Positions 16,466-27,257 of a stretch of DNA of 64,000 nt are shown here, piece after piece (positions within the stretch are counted from its first letter, which is position 1; each line of letters opens with the position of its first letter). The translations under genes were made by a program, and so were the position numbers. The notes beneath the pieces are model-generated. The model saw only the letters and a list, made by a program, of their open reading frames with translations, ran no database searches and was not told the origin of the DNA. The stretch is from Bartonella sp. M0283 (GTDB lineage Bacteria; Pseudomonadota; Alphaproteobacteria; Rhizobiales; Rhizobiaceae): contig NZ_JACFSK010000001.1 of assembly GCF_016100455.1 (NCBI RefSeq), positions 1,550,001 through 1,614,000 on the forward strand. Direction: 5' to 3'.

Positions 16466-18952
16466 ATGACAACAACTTCACAAACGGAAAAAACCGGTCA
16501 ATCTCCGGCAAATGATAATTTTCATATCGAGCTTGATATTGAAGGGATGACTTGTGCATCTTGTGTCCGTCACGTCGAAAAAGCGCTCAAAAAAGTTGAA
16601 GGCGTAGACAATGCTGTCGTCAATCTGGCGACAGAAAAAGCGGACGTTACGAGCCGCAATAAACTTGGTATCAACGAGCTTGTGCATGCGGTCGAGAAAG
16701 CCGGTTACGATGTAGGTTATCAGCCGGTTGACCTTGATATCGAAGGTATGAGTTGCGCTTCTTGTGTGCGCCGCGTTGAAAAGGCTCTGCTTTCGGTAGA
16801 CGGGGTAAAGACTGCTGTTGTTAATCTCGCAACAAACCGTGCCCATGTTGAGATGCTTAAAAATGTCACGACAATTGATGCGCTGGAGAAAGCTGTTGCA
16901 AAAGCCGGTTATGGTGCAAAGCCCGTCAATAATCATAAGCAAGTCGACAGACAAGCCGTTGAAGCGCACAAACTCGGCCGCTCTCTGGTTATAGCTCTTA
17001 TTCTCACTATTCCGGTTTTCGTTCTCGAAATGGGCGGTCATATCATACCGCCATTCCATCATTTTGTCATGACGACGATTGGTATGTTCCCTTCCCGCCT
17101 TGTCGAATTTATTTTGACAACACTTGTGCTCTTCGGCCCCGGTTGGAGGTTTTTCAAATCCGGCATTCCCAATCTATTTCGTGCCACGCCGGATATGAAT
17201 TCGCTTGTTGCCGTCGGTTCATTTGCGGCTTGGTCCTATTCCACCGTTGCAACCTTCGCAGGCGCTTATATGCCGGAGGGCACCAACAATGTTTATTTCG
17301 AGGCAGCAGCCGTTATCGTCACCTTGATCCTGCTTGGCCGTTATCTTGAAGCAGGCGCACGTGGACGCACCAGCGAAGCCATCCGTATGCTTGCCGGTTT
17401 GAAACCGAAAACAGCACATGTTTTAAGAAACAATGAAGAAAAAGATGTCGCACTTGATGATGTCGTCGTCGGCGACATGATTGTTATGCGGCCGGGAGAA
17501 AAATTCCCTGTTGATGGCTCTGTCATAAGCGGCAACTCCAACGTTGATGAATCCATGATGACGGGCGAACCTCTGCCCGTTGTCAAGAAAGAAGGCGACA
17601 AGGTTTATGGTGGAACTGTCAATGGCAATGGCTCCTTGACGTTTCGTGCCGAAAAGATCGGGGGCGATACACTTATTGCACAGATCCAGAAAATGGTCGA
17701 AGACGCACAAAGTGCAAAACTTCCTATTCAGGCTTTGGTTGATAAGGTAACAGGCTGGTTTGTCCCTGCTGTTTTTGCGGCCGCAATTGTTACGTTTTTT
17801 ATCTGGTTTTTTGTCGGCCCTGCTCCACAATTTCCCCATGCTCTTATTGCCGGCGTAACGGTCCTCATTATCGCCTGCCCTTGTGCAATGGGTCTTGCAA
17901 CGCCGACATCTATCATGGTGGGCACAGGTCGGGCAGCCACTCTCGGTATTCTGTTCCGTCGCGGCGATGCATTACAAACATTGCGTGATACCGATATTGT
18001 AGCTTTTGACAAAACCGGCACACTGACGGTGGGTAAACCTGTTTTGAATAAAATAATTACAGCCAAGGGATTTGATGAAAGACAAACATTGGCAGATGTT
18101 GCCGCAGTAGAACTACGCTCCGAACACCCAATTGGCGAGGCTTTGAATGAAGCTGCAAAAAAGGCCGGAATAACCCTTTCGGCTGTTGAAGAATTCAATT
18201 CCAAACCCGGATTTGGTATTTCCGGCAAAGTAAATGGACGAGAAGTCATTATCGGGGCCGACCGTTATATGAACGAGATAAATGTCGATATCTCCGGCTT
18301 TTCCAAAGATGCCGAGATTTTCGGCAATGAAGGCATGACGCCCTTTTACGCGGCAATAGACAATAAGGCGGCTGCAATTTTTGCAGTTGAAGATCCTGTC
18401 AAACAGAATTCGGGAAAAACGATTGCCGAACTTCAAAACATGGGCGTCGCAACAGCGCTCGTCACAGGAGATAATCGTAACACAGCAAAAACAATCGGCT
18501 CAAAACTCGGTATTTCAGAAATCGTCGCCGAAGTGCTTCCGGCAGGAAAAGTAGATGCTGTGGAAAAAATTCGCGGGTCTGAACGGCGGGTCGCCTTTGT
18601 CGGTGATGGCATCAATGATGCGCCGGCACTTGCCGCTGCCGATACCGGTATTGCCATCGGGACCGGTGCCGATGTTGCTATTGAAAGTGCCGATGTTGTA
18701 TTGATGTCGGGCGACCCGACAGGCGTTGTCAATGCGATTGCCATTTCAAAAGCAACAATCCGCAACATCAAGCAGAATTTGTTCTGGGCATTCGGTTATA
18801 ATGTTTTGCTCATTCCTGTTGCAGCCGGAATTTTCTATCCCGTCTGGGGCGTACAATTATCGCCAATGTTATCAGCAGCGGCTATGGCAATTTCAAGTGT
18901 CTTTGTGCTTTCCAATGCATTGCGTTTGAAACGTTTCAGACCCCGTTTGTAG
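16466..18952 (+). CDS. copA: Copper-exporting P1B-type ATPase with two heavy-metal domains
   Basis: Inner-membrane Cu(I) efflux pump of about 828 residues. Two N-terminal HMA domains carry GMTCASC and GMSCASC. Eight membrane segments surround the actuator motif TGEP, the ion-binding CPC in IACPCAMG, the phosphorylated Asp of DKTGTLT, an SEHPIG nucleotide-binding motif, and the hinge [10 protein letters not shown]. Length and order are those of CopA. GAAAGG precedes ATG 16466 by 8 bases; an in-frame GTG at 16457 overlaps that site and is less likely. The upstream CueR-type promoter supports copper induction. Confidence 0.95.
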   Translation: MTTTSQTEKTGQSPANDNFHIELDIEGMTCASCVRHVEKALKKVEGVDNAVVNLATEKADVTSRNKLGINELVHAVEKAGYDVGYQPVDLDIEGMSCASCVRRVEKALLSVDGVKTAVVNLATNRAHVEMLKNVTTIDALEKAVAKAGYGAKPVNNHKQVDRQAVEAHKLGRSLVIALILTIPVFVLEMGGHIIPPFHHFVMTTIGMFPSRLVEFILTTLVLFGPGWRFFKSGIPNLFRATPDMNSLVAVGSFAAWSYSTVATFAGAYMPEGTNNVYFEAAAVIVTLILLGRYLEAGARGRTSEAIRMLAGLKPKTAHVLRNNEEKDVALDDVVVGDMIVMRPGEKFPVDGSVISGNSNVDESMMTGEPLPVVKKEGDKVYGGTVNGNGSLTFRAEKIGGDTLIAQIQKMVEDAQSAKLPIQALVDKVTGWFVPAVFAAAIVTFFIWFFVGPAPQFPHALIAGVTVLIIACPCAMGLATPTSIMVGTGRAATLGILFRRGDALQTLRDTDIVAFDKTGTLTVGKPVLNKIITAKGFDERQTLADVAAVELRSEHPIGEALNEAAKKAGITLSAVEEFNSKPGFGISGKVNGREVIIGADRYMNEINVDISGFSKDAEIFGNEGMTPFYAAIDNKAAAIFAVEDPVKQNSGKTIAELQNMGVATALVTGDNRNTAKTIGSKLGISEIVAEVLPAGKVDAVEKIRGSERRVAFVGDGINDAPALAAADTGIAIGTGADVAIESADVVLMSGDPTGVVNAIAISKATIRNIKQNLFWAFGYNVLLIPVAAGIFYPVWGVQLSPMLSAAAMAISSVFVLSNALRLKRFRPRL

Positions 18953-19378
18953 GCTAACAGTGTTCTCGCCAATCTTATTAGAAGATCGGGTCAATCTTCG
19001 CCGCTCATCATATTGAATGAAACGTTTTAAATCGGATTGACCAGAAGTGAGAGCATTTACAAAAAGCACGGAGATAGATGCGAATTAAGTCTGTCACTTG
19101 CATCCTCGTTGAACAGCCAAAATAATCATGCTGGAATGACGGGTGAAGTTGACATTCACCAAAACATTTTGTCATCGAACCAGTGTGCATTAACAGAAAC
19201 GATTTCACAATGGATAAACAAATGCAGCCATTCCTTTGGAATAAATTTTCAATCCTTTAAAAAAATTATCGCGGAAGCCCATTATCAATCATAATATTTT
19301 GAAATATCATTGCAATTTCTTGCGCTTGGCGCGAAAGTGGCAAAAGAAAATTGCCCACCCAAAGAGAAAGTAAAAAGA
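18953..19378. other. Gene-free spacer between copA and the first D-lactate dehydrogenase
   Basis: About 425 bases. An 85-codon frame at 19037-19294 and an opposing one have no family-like features or ribosome-binding site. No clear terminator for copA was found. Nothing else is recognised. Confidence 0.5.
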
Positions 19379-20776
19379 ATGGCAAAACACTGCGATGAAG
19401 CGACAATAGATCGTGTTTGTGAAGAATTGAAAGCGGCTTTCGGAGACCGGTTCAGCCGCAATCTTTCTGTCCGTCAGGCTCATTCCCATAATGTGACCGC
19501 ACTTTATCAACAAACTCCTGATGGCGTTGTCTATGCAACCAACAAAGACGATGTTGTAAAGATCGTAAAGATTTGCGCCAAGCACAAAATGCCGATTATT
19601 CCTTTTGGGGCCGGAAGCTCCATTGAGGGGCAGCTCAATGCCCCGAAAGGTGGTATCAGCATTGATTTTTCAAAAATGGATCAGGTTGTTTCTTTTTCAC
19701 CTGAAGATATGACGATAACTGTCCAGCCCGGAATTACCCGCGAAACTTTGAATAGCTGGCTGCGCGACAGTGGTCTGTTCTTCCCGATCGACCCCGGTGC
19801 CGATGCATCAATTGGTGGCATGGCCTCGACACGTGCATCCGGAACCAATGCCGTGCGCTACGGCACGATGAGAGAAGCTGTTTTAAGTGCTGAAGCAGTT
19901 ATGGCAGACGGGAGAATTATTCGTACGGCAAGCCGTGCAAAAAAATCGGCCGCCGGCTATGACCTCACCCGTCTTCTCGTTGGCTCTGAAGGGACACTCG
20001 GTATTTTTACCGAAATTACCTTGCGTCTGCATCCGCTTCCGGAAGTGGTTTCGTGCGGCGCTTGCACTTTCCCGACTGTAACCGATGCTTGCAATGCAGT
20101 TATTGAATCAATTCAATGCGCTATTCCCTTCGCACGTGTTGAACTTCTTGATGAATTCATGACAAAAGCCTGTAACGCTTATTCGGGATTGAAACTTGAT
20201 CCCCTTCCCACACTTTGTGTCGAATTCCATGGTGATAAAACCAGCGTTGCCGCACAAGTTTCACTCTTTGGTGAAATAGCAGCAAGCCATGGATCAAAAG
20301 ATTTCAAACATTCGACCGATCCGGATAAACGCGCCGAACTCTGGAAAGCGCGCCACGAAGCCTTTTGGGCTGCTCAGGCAAGCCTGCCGGATTGCGATGT
20401 ATTTTCCACTGACGCCTGTGTCCCTATTTCGCGGCTCGCAGATTGCGTGGGTGAAACACAGAAAGACCTTCAGGAGCACCACCTGATCGGACCAATGGTC
20501 GGTCATGTCGGTGATGGAAACTTCCATGTTCTTCTCGGCTATCACAAAGGTAATAAAGAAGAAGAAAAGAAGGTCTACGAATTTTCCGAAAGATTGTCCG
20601 AAAGGGCAATTTCGATGGATGGAACTTGCACAGGTGAACATGGCATCGGGCAAAGAAAAGCAAAATATTTGCGGCTCGAACTCGGAGATGCTGTCGATTA
20701 TATGCGGGCTATTAAAAAAGCTCTCGACCCTGACAATATTCTCAACCCCGGAAAATATGGATTTGAAGACTATTGA
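19379..20776 (+). CDS. FAD-linked D-lactate dehydrogenase (LDHD/GlcD family), paralogue 1
   Basis: A flavoprotein of 465 residues that probably oxidises D-lactate (or a related 2-hydroxy acid) to the keto acid and feeds the respiratory chain. The FAD-binding PCMH domain includes PFGAGSSIEGQL, TVQPGITRETLNSWL and SIGGMASTRASGTNAVRYG, and AGYDLTRLLVGSEGTLGIF. The C-terminal oxidase domain has GHVGDGNFHVLL and the family end GEHGIGQRKAKYL ... PDNILNPGKYGFEDY. The frame opens at 19310, but start 19379 (MAKHCDEATIDRVCEELK) aligns with paralogue 2. Substrate is inferred; glycolate oxidase GlcD is the main alternative. Confidence 0.85.
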   Translation: MAKHCDEATIDRVCEELKAAFGDRFSRNLSVRQAHSHNVTALYQQTPDGVVYATNKDDVVKIVKICAKHKMPIIPFGAGSSIEGQLNAPKGGISIDFSKMDQVVSFSPEDMTITVQPGITRETLNSWLRDSGLFFPIDPGADASIGGMASTRASGTNAVRYGTMREAVLSAEAVMADGRIIRTASRAKKSAAGYDLTRLLVGSEGTLGIFTEITLRLHPLPEVVSCGACTFPTVTDACNAVIESIQCAIPFARVELLDEFMTKACNAYSGLKLDPLPTLCVEFHGDKTSVAAQVSLFGEIAASHGSKDFKHSTDPDKRAELWKARHEAFWAAQASLPDCDVFSTDACVPISRLADCVGETQKDLQEHHLIGPMVGHVGDGNFHVLLGYHKGNKEEEKKVYEFSERLSERAISMDGTCTGEHGIGQRKAKYLRLELGDAVDYMRAIKKALDPDNILNPGKYGFEDY

Positions 20777-20875
20777 CAATCAAAAGTGAAGCGGCTGTCC
20801 AACCAATGAATTCAAAACAATAATTTTCAGCTTCGCTTCATTCCGGCATATTTGATAAAAATTGACTTATCATCG

Positions 20876-20915
20876 GCTGCCTGTTTTTGAGTAAATAGGC
20901 AGCTTTCTTTTATTT
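20876..20915 (+). terminator. Intrinsic terminator after D-lactate dehydrogenase 1
   Basis: GCTGCCTGTTT (20876-20886) pairs with AAATAGGCAGC (20893-20903) with one G-T pair, loop TTGAGT, then TTTCTTTTATTTT. It separates the two paralogues into independent transcripts. Confidence 0.8.
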
Positions 20916-21367
20916 TATGATCTTATTTTATTTTCGGGATTTTATTTCGGTTTATTTATTTTATTAAAACTTACAATCCGCATAACAGAATATCATAATA
21001 GTCTTTTAAAACTCGTTATCATCTTCAGCTACCAAAAGTGTTTCCGTTTTTCATTCTTCACGAATAATAGCAACGTGATGTTTTGATAGGCGCGCCAACT
21101 CATTACCCCTGCGCCAACAAAAATCCGACGATCGCGGCGCTTGAAAGCAGTTTCCGAACAAAGCGCTATTCACTTAAATATCTGACATTAAAATATTTTT
21201 TAAAATTATATAATGTATTTCAAATATAAAAATAAAATAAAATAAAAATATATTATTAAATTATTATAATAATAAACAACAAACTAGAATATTTTTATTG
21301 AAAAGCGATATTAAAACGTGTCTATTTATCGCGTTAGCTATCCAATACAGGGAGAGGAGTGTAGAGA
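20916..21367. other. AT-rich spacer between the two D-lactate dehydrogenase genes
   Basis: Low-complexity TTTATTTTATTT and AATAAAATAAAA tracts dominate, especially 20905-20970 and 21180-21300. No gene is seen. Promoter for the second paralogue is expected here. GGGAGAGGAG at about 21351-21360 is its ribosome-binding region. Confidence 0.5.
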
Positions 21368-22762
21368 ATGGCTAAATTAGATAGGAAGACCGTAGCTCAA
21401 GTGTGTAAAGAATTGGAAACGGCCTTCGGCAATCGTTTCAGCGATAATCTTTCAGTTCGTGATACCCACTCGCACAATGAAACAAAATTGCGGCACGAAG
21501 TGCCTGATGGCGTTGTTTATGCTTTGTCAAAAGATGATGTGGTCAAGACGGTTAAAATTTGCGCCCGTCACAAAATGCCGATTATCGGTTTTGGCGTGGG
21601 AAGCTCGCTTGAAGGGCAGTTGAATGCTCCTTATGGGGGTATCAGTATCGATTTTTCAAAAATGGATCAGGTTGTATCTTTTTCGCCGGAAGATATGACA
21701 ATCACGGTGCAACCGGGCATTACGCGAGAAAAACTGAATAGCTGGTTGCGTGATAGCGGTTTGTTTTTTCCGATTGACCCCGGTGCAAATGCCTCGATCG
21801 GAGGTATGGCGGCCACACGCGCGTCTGGGACCAGCGCTGTTCGTTACGGAACAATGAGAGAGGCTGTTTTATGTGCTGAGGCGGTCATGGCCGATGGCCG
21901 CCTCATCCGCACAGCAAGCAGAGCCAAAAAATCTGCCGCCGGTTATGATCTGACACGCCTCCTCGTCGGCTCGGAAGGCACACTCGGGCTTTTTACCGAA
22001 CTCACAATAAGGCTGCATCCGATACCCGAAGTCGTTTCGAGTGGCATTTGCACTTTTGCAACAATTGGAGACGCTTGTAATACTGTCATCGAATCCATCC
22101 AGTGTTCCATTCCCTTCGCACGTGTCGAATTGATGGATGAATTTATGGTCAAGGCATGTAACGCCTATTCCGGTTTGAGCCTGGATCCACGCCCGACACT
22201 TTGCGTCGAGTTCCATGGCGATGAGGCGAGCGTTGCAAGCGAGGCTGCCACTTTCAGCGAGATTGCCGCTGCCCATGGTTCGACCAATTTCGAGCAATCA
22301 ACCGACCCGGAAAAACGTGCCCGGCTCTGGAAAGCCCGTCATAGTGCTTTATGGGCTGCCGAGGCAAGTTTGCCTGAATGCGACGTGTTTTCTACAGATG
22401 TCTGTGTGCCTATTTCGCGTCTTGCCGATTGTGTCACCGAAACGCAAAAAGACCTGAAGGAACATAATTTGATCGGCCCAATCATCGGTCATGTCGGTGA
22501 CGGAAACTTTCATGTTTTTGTTGGCTACCCGAAAGACAATGAGCGGGAGGAAAAACGCATCTATGAATTTACCGAAAGGCTGTCGGAACGGGCCATATCA
22601 ATGGGCGGCACTTGTACAGGTGAACATGGTATAGGGCAACGCAAGACAAAATATTTGCGTATGGAACTTGGCGACGCTGTTGATTTCATGTGGACAATCA
22701 AACAGGCTCTCGACCCTGACAATATTCTCAATCCCGGGAAATACGGTTTTCCAGATAATTGA
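21368..22762 (+). CDS. FAD-linked D-lactate dehydrogenase, paralogue 2
   Basis: 464 residues, co-linear and very similar to the product of 19379-20776 through the FAD-binding domain (GFGVGSSLEGQLNAPYGG, SIGGMAATRASGTSAVRYG, GSEGTLGLF) and the C-terminal domain (GHVGDGNFHVFVGYP, PDNILNPGKYGFPDN). This is a tandem duplication with divergence mainly in the N-terminus and the 260-400 region. The nearly preserved active-site segments suggest both copies are functional, perhaps with different substrate range or regulation. Its 3' end overlaps the convergent DUF488 gene by 35 bases. Confidence 0.87.
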   Translation: MAKLDRKTVAQVCKELETAFGNRFSDNLSVRDTHSHNETKLRHEVPDGVVYALSKDDVVKTVKICARHKMPIIGFGVGSSLEGQLNAPYGGISIDFSKMDQVVSFSPEDMTITVQPGITREKLNSWLRDSGLFFPIDPGANASIGGMAATRASGTSAVRYGTMREAVLCAEAVMADGRLIRTASRAKKSAAGYDLTRLLVGSEGTLGLFTELTIRLHPIPEVVSSGICTFATIGDACNTVIESIQCSIPFARVELMDEFMVKACNAYSGLSLDPRPTLCVEFHGDEASVASEAATFSEIAAAHGSTNFEQSTDPEKRARLWKARHSALWAAEASLPECDVFSTDVCVPISRLADCVTETQKDLKEHNLIGPIIGHVGDGNFHVFVGYPKDNEREEKRIYEFTERLSERAISMGGTCTGEHGIGQRKTKYLRMELGDAVDFMWTIKQALDPDNILNPGKYGFPDN

Positions 22763-23090
22763 GAAGCACAACCGCGTTGTTATGCTCTTCGTCATGCGCT
22801 GCATATAATAAAGTTACATGCGCGTGTTTTTTCAGGGAAGAAAGAAAAAATCCAACGACATCCGATTGTGTATCCAGTTCTGAAATATAACGGCTTTCGA
22901 ACTCTTTCCATTTGGCAACATCATGGTTGAACCAATGACGCAAATCATTGCTCGGTGCCAATTCCTTTTGCCAATCATCAATATGGGCTTTCTCTTTGGA
23001 AAGCCCTCTTGGCCAAAGACGATCGATCAAGACCCGCCAACCGTCATCTCCCGAATATGGTTCATAGACACGTTTGATCGTCATATTCAT
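22728..23090 (-). CDS. DUF488-family protein (YeaO-like)
   Basis: A 120-residue small protein with the family marks [29 protein letters not shown] (interrupted here for brevity), [15 protein letters not shown] and [18 protein letters not shown]. DUF488 proteins have no established function. The length is typical and all conserved blocks are present, so this is a real gene despite its 35-base 3' overlap with the convergent D-lactate dehydrogenase. Confidence 0.85.
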   Translation of the reverse strand: [120 protein letters not shown]

Positions 23091-23806
23091 TCTGTTTCGC
23101 CCTAGTCGTTTTATAAATCCGGAAGTTCAAACCAATAGATTTTCAATGACAAATGTCATTTTCTATAACTGTCATTTTGCTATAGAACATTTTACATCAT
23201 TTCTCGCTATGCAACTTTAAAAAAATATATCAATTGGTGATGAAAACAAATCTTTTAGGTTTTAGATGTCTTTGAAACTGCGATATTTTTCTCTTTTTAT
23301 AGAACGACGGATGGTTTTTACTGTTTATTTGCAAGGACAATTTCACTAATAAATTCAATGTATTGATATCATTATACGAAAAGTTGAATAGTGAATACTA
23401 TTAAAAAACTGAAATACGTTACCGCCTATATTGACATAAGAACATATTTGAATAATGCTTTTTAATCGAACGGAAGGAATTAAGAGGAGGCCTTAAGTTC
23501 ATTTCACTTAATATTCTTTAAAAACAGGTATGTGTGAAAAAACAGGAGGTTTTGTTACCTGAAATTAAAATAATTTTTCAAAAAATATAATGGTTTATTG
23601 TCTCTATGTAAAATAGAGAGTGTATCTATTTATCTAAAACGTGGACGGTTGCAGATAAAGCATCCGGTTTTCGTTTTTGAATATTCATTTATAGCCAAAG
23701 CGAGTAACTGCTATGGCGAGTAACAGTTGTAGCGAATACCAGCTATGACACGTAACAATGTCTACCTGACTTTGAAAAACATGCCTGTCACGGAGGAGGA
23801 GCCGTT
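23091..23806. other. Gene-free region upstream of DUF485-actP
   Basis: About 715 AT-rich bases without a credible gene. The last part contains a degenerate 16-bp tandem array (23701-23762). GGAGGAG at about 23794-23800 is the ribosome-binding site of the DUF485 gene. No riboswitch was recognised. Confidence 0.5.
23701..23762 (+). repeat. Degenerate tandem array with 16-bp period
   Basis: Successive units CGAGTAACTGCTATGG, CGAGTAACAGTTGTAG, CGAATACCAGCTATGA and CACGTAACAATG are diverged copies of one 16-bp unit, lying before the DUF485-actP operon. Confidence 0.7.
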
Positions 23807-24115
23807 ATGGATAAAGAAACTATCGCCCGAATTGAGGCGAACCCCGCCTATATAACGTTGAGAAAAAAGCGTAACAGACTCGGCGGCGTTCTCACTGTTA
23901 TTGCCCTGATTGTTTATTATGGCTGGATTGCACTCATTGCCTTTGACAAGCAATTTCTGAGTTTACGCATTGGTACCGGCGTTACAACGATTGCCATTCC
24001 GATTGGCATCGGTGTGATTGTGGTCATGGTTCTGTTGACTGCAATCTATATTCTGATCGCAAATAGCAGTTATGACCATTATACCGACGAGATTAAAAAG
24101 GAGGTCAAGAAATGA
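23807..24115 (+). CDS. DUF485 membrane protein (YjcH-like)
   Basis: A 102-residue inner-membrane protein with two hydrophobic segments ([20 protein letters not shown] and [20 protein letters not shown]). It is typical of the small DUF485 protein encoded just before actP in many proteobacteria. It overlaps the actP start by four bases (ATGA), indicating translational coupling. It is probably an accessory subunit of the symporter; the role is not established. Confidence 0.88.
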   Translation: MDKETIARIEANPAYITLRKKRNRLGGVLTVIALIVYYGWIALIAFDKQFLSLRIGTGVTTIAIPIGIGVIVVMVLLTAIYILIANSSYDHYTDEIKKEVKK

Positions 24116-25857
24116 ACCTCTTTTATCTTTATAAAAAACCGGTTGTTTCAGCCATCAATGTGGCTGTTTTTTCTCTTCTCGCCGGAATGAATGCAAAGGC
24201 TGACGCGATTGGCGGCGAGCTTCCCAAACAAGCCACCAACTGGTCGGCAATCATCATGTTTTTTGTGTTTGTTGCTCTGACCCTCTGGATTACCAAATGG
24301 GCGGCAAACAGAACCCGGTCGCGAGCGGATTTTTATACCGCTGGTGGCGGCATAACCGGCTTCCAGAACGGTTTGGCCATTGCCGGTGACTTTATGTCTG
24401 CCGCTTCCTTTCTCGGGATTTCGGCTATGGTCATGAGCGTCGGTTACGACGGATTGATCTATGCCGTCGGCTTTCTTGTCGGTTGGCCTATTGTCATGTT
24501 TCTTGTGGCGGAAAGGTTACGTAACCTTGGTCGCTTCAATTTTGCCGATGTTGCGGGGTTCCGTTTTGCCACTGTTCCGATACGTATCTTTGCAGCCTGC
24601 GGGACACTCGCTGTTGTTGCTTTTTATCTCATCGCACAGATGGTTGGTGCCGGCCAGCTTATCAAACTTCTGTTCGGACTGGATTATCTTTATGCCGTAA
24701 TTCTTGTCGGTGTTTTGATGATGATCTATGTGCTTTTTGGTGGCATGACGGCGACAACATGGGTGCAGATTATCAAAGCCGTATTGCTTCTTATCGGTGT
24801 CACCTTCATGGCGTTCATGATCTTGTTAAAATTCAATTTCAGCTTTGAAAATTTCTTTCAGGCGGCCGTTAATGTCAAAGCGACATTATTTGCCCAAAAA
24901 AATGCTGTTGATCCGACATCTCCGGAAGCAATTGCCGCCGGACAATCCATTATGGCTCCCGGTGGTTTTATAAAGGACCCGATTTCGGCTATTTCCTTCG
25001 GTATGGCATTAATGTTCGGTACCGCCGGCCTTCCCCATATTCTGATGCGTTTTTTCACTGTTCCGAATGCAAAAGAAGCTCGAAAGTCGGTTTTGTGGGC
25101 AACGATCTGGAACGGATATTTCTATATCGTTATCTTTATCATCGGTTTTGGTGCTATTGCACTTGTCCTCTCCGATCCGATACTTTCAGCGCCCCTTTCA
25201 AGTGGTGCAGGAGCCGCAAATATGGCCGCAGTCATGGTCGGAAAGGCGGTCGGCGGAAATATGTTCTACGGTTTTATCTCGGCAGTTGCTTTTGCGACTA
25301 TTCTGGCTGTCGTTGCCGGTCTCACCCTTTCGGGTGCAACAGCAATATCCCATGACATTTTCAATATGGTTTTGAAAAAAGGAGCCGCGTCGAGTGACGT
25401 GGAGCTACGTATCTCCCGTATTGCTACGGTCATCATCGGCATCGTCGCTATCCTGCTTGGCATTGTGTTCGAGCAACAGAATGTGGCTTTTATGGTGGCG
25501 CTTGCTTTTGCTATTGCCGCATCAGCAAATTTCCCTGTGCTTTTGCTCTCCATTCTGTGGAAAAAATGCACAACACGAGGTGCGGTCATCGGAGGTTTTC
25601 TTGGTTTGATATCTTCCGTGGGGCTGACAATTGTCTCGCCGGCCGTGTGGGTATCAACCTTCGGTTTTTCTCCGGAGTCAGTCCTCTTCCCCTACACATC
25701 ACCAGCGCTCTTTTCCATGATCTTAGGCTTTGGCGGCGTTTGGTTATTTTCAATAACCGACAAGTCCAGTCGAGCACAGGAAGATCGTGCCGGTTTCCCT
25801 GCTCAGCAAATCCGTTCTGAAACCGGCATTGGAGCGTCAGTTGCCTCCGACCATTAA
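24112..25857 (+). CDS. actP: Cation/acetate symporter (sodium:solute symporter family)
   Basis: Predicted Na+-coupled acetate/short-chain acid uptake protein of 581 residues. It has an N-terminal signal-like segment and about 13 membrane helices. Family marks are [20 protein letters not shown] near the start, [16 protein letters not shown], and [20 protein letters not shown] with the GTAGLPHIL loop. The order DUF485-ActP matches yjcH-actP of E. coli, although acs is not adjacent here. Glycolate or pyruvate are possible alternative substrates. Confidence 0.88.
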   Translation: MNLFYLYKKPVVSAINVAVFSLLAGMNAKADAIGGELPKQATNWSAIIMFFVFVALTLWITKWAANRTRSRADFYTAGGGITGFQNGLAIAGDFMSAASFLGISAMVMSVGYDGLIYAVGFLVGWPIVMFLVAERLRNLGRFNFADVAGFRFATVPIRIFAACGTLAVVAFYLIAQMVGAGQLIKLLFGLDYLYAVILVGVLMMIYVLFGGMTATTWVQIIKAVLLLIGVTFMAFMILLKFNFSFENFFQAAVNVKATLFAQKNAVDPTSPEAIAAGQSIMAPGGFIKDPISAISFGMALMFGTAGLPHILMRFFTVPNAKEARKSVLWATIWNGYFYIVIFIIGFGAIALVLSDPILSAPLSSGAGAANMAAVMVGKAVGGNMFYGFISAVAFATILAVVAGLTLSGATAISHDIFNMVLKKGAASSDVELRISRIATVIIGIVAILLGIVFEQQNVAFMVALAFAIAASANFPVLLLSILWKKCTTRGAVIGGFLGLISSVGLTIVSPAVWVSTFGFSPESVLFPYTSPALFSMILGFGGVWLFSITDKSSRAQEDRAGFPAQQIRSETGIGASVASDH

Positions 25858-25923
25858 AACGGTTCGGATTGAACTGCCTTTTATCAAAAGGTCACGATTT
25901 GAAAAGGCATATGATGTTTTGTA

Positions 25924-25950
25924 AAAAAGGCGGTCTCTGACCGCCTTTTT
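25924..25950 (+). terminator. Intrinsic terminator after actP
   Basis: AAAAAGGCGGTC (25924-25935) pairs with GACCGCCTTTTT (25939-25950) around loop TCT. The A-run on one side and T-run on the other allow termination in both directions, which suits its place between actP and the convergent MFS gene. Confidence 0.9.
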
Positions 25951-26042
25951 CTAACAGTGTTAGTGTTTGAATTCACCATTCGCCGTTTTCTCGGCACGTT
26001 TCAAGCTGTGGCTATAAACATATTTCCGATATTTGTGTGGTC

Positions 26043-27257
26043 TCACGCCTTTTCACGTTTTTGATAAACTCTCAGGTTTACGACAATTGCAAAGAGAATA
26101 ATGAGGGTGGTCACAAAAAAGACCGGACGAATGCCAAACCACCCACCAATAAAACCACCGCAAACAGGTCCCAGAACCTGCCCCACATATTGCGACGAAA
26201 CAGAAAGTCCCAGAACTGTCCCCACAGCATAATCCGGCACGAGATGACGCAAAATAGCGGTTACACAGGGAATTAAACCACCAAGCGCCAGACCGAGCAG
26301 AAAGCGCAGTACAACCAACATCCATGCGGACGCGACAAATGCTTGCGGCAAGACGAGAATAGTAGATAGGATCATTGCCCCGACCAATACTTTCCAATGC
26401 CCGACACGATCAGCGAGCCGCCCGACCAAACTTGCAGATAATGCGCTTCCTAATGCTGTCATTGACATGACAAGACCTGCCCAGAAAGTTACGCTCGCTC
26501 CTCCTCTTGACAGAGTATTAACGTAAATTGTTATAATCGGCTCGATTGACAGATTGGCAAATGTTAGAAGTGCTCCGGTTAGCAACATCGCACGGACACT
26601 GTGATTAAAGAGACTACGCTTCAGCACACCCTTGGCTTTTTTACGACGCCGATCAACAAAGACCTTACGATTTTCACTAATTGCAAATGTCGTAATGATA
26701 AAAGTTATAAAAATCAGAATTCCGATAGCGACAAAACACGTTCTTATGCCGATGTAATCCGGTAAAATACCGCCAATGAGAGGGCCGATAAAATTGCCCG
26801 CCATAACGCCAGACGAAATAACGCCCAATGCCCATCCGGTTTTATCTTTTGGCGTTTGCGTAGCCGCAAGAATGGCAGCTCCCGAAGCGTAACCTCCGGC
26901 TAGTCCCGTCAATAATCGCAATAAAACCAATTGTGAAATGCTTGTAACAAAGCCCATCAATCCGATCGAAATTGCCGTTCCGAAACTTGCACGAACCAAC
27001 ATGAGTTTACGTCCGTAACGGTCGCCCAAACGCCCCCACAAAGGCGCAACAAGAGCTGCGGAAAAAAACGTCGCTGCATAGGCAATGCCTGACCATTCCG
27101 AAACAGCTTTAGGGTCGCTCACTCCGATTTCTTCGACAAAAAGTGGCAAAAAGGGCAAAAGGACAGTCATTCCGACAATAGTCGTAAAAGCGCCAAAAGC
27201 CGATATAACGAGATTTCGCCGCCAATAAGGCGACAATTCTTCCGTTTGTTCAACCAT
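26043..27257 (-). CDS. MFS drug/metabolite efflux transporter
   Basis: A major-facilitator protein of about 404 residues with 12 predicted helices. The motif A loop GRLGDRYGRKLMLVRA lies between helices 2 and 3, motif C-like GPLIGGILPDYIG in helix 5 is typical of drug/H+ antiporters, and SLVGRLADRVGHWKVL is the second-half counterpart. The central loop is basic (DRRRKKAKGVLKR). Start 27257 (MVEQTEELSPYW) is preferred over 27269 because GGGTGGTC precedes it. It is monocistronic and no regulator lies alongside; the substrate is unknown. Confidence 0.82.
   Translation of the reverse strand: MVEQTEELSPYWRRNLVISAFGAFTTIVGMTVLLPFLPLFVEEIGVSDPKAVSEWSGIAYAATFFSAALVAPLWGRLGDRYGRKLMLVRASFGTAISIGLMGFVTSISQLVLLRLLTGLAGGYASGAAILAATQTPKDKTGWALGVISSGVMAGNFIGPLIGGILPDYIGIRTCFVAIGILIFITFIITTFAISENRKVFVDRRRKKAKGVLKRSLFNHSVRAMLLTGALLTFANLSIEPIITIYVNTLSRGGASVTFWAGLVMSMTALGSALSASLVGRLADRVGHWKVLVGAMILSTILVLPQAFVASAWMLVVLRFLLGLALGGLIPCVTAILRHLVPDYAVGTVLGLSVSSQYVGQVLGPVCGGFIGGWFGIRPVFFVTTLIILFAIVVNLRVYQKREKA

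Noticed and set aside
19037-19294. 85-codon frame downstream of copA
   Set aside because: Composition and lack of initiation signals suggest a chance frame; a cueR gene was specifically looked for here and is absent.
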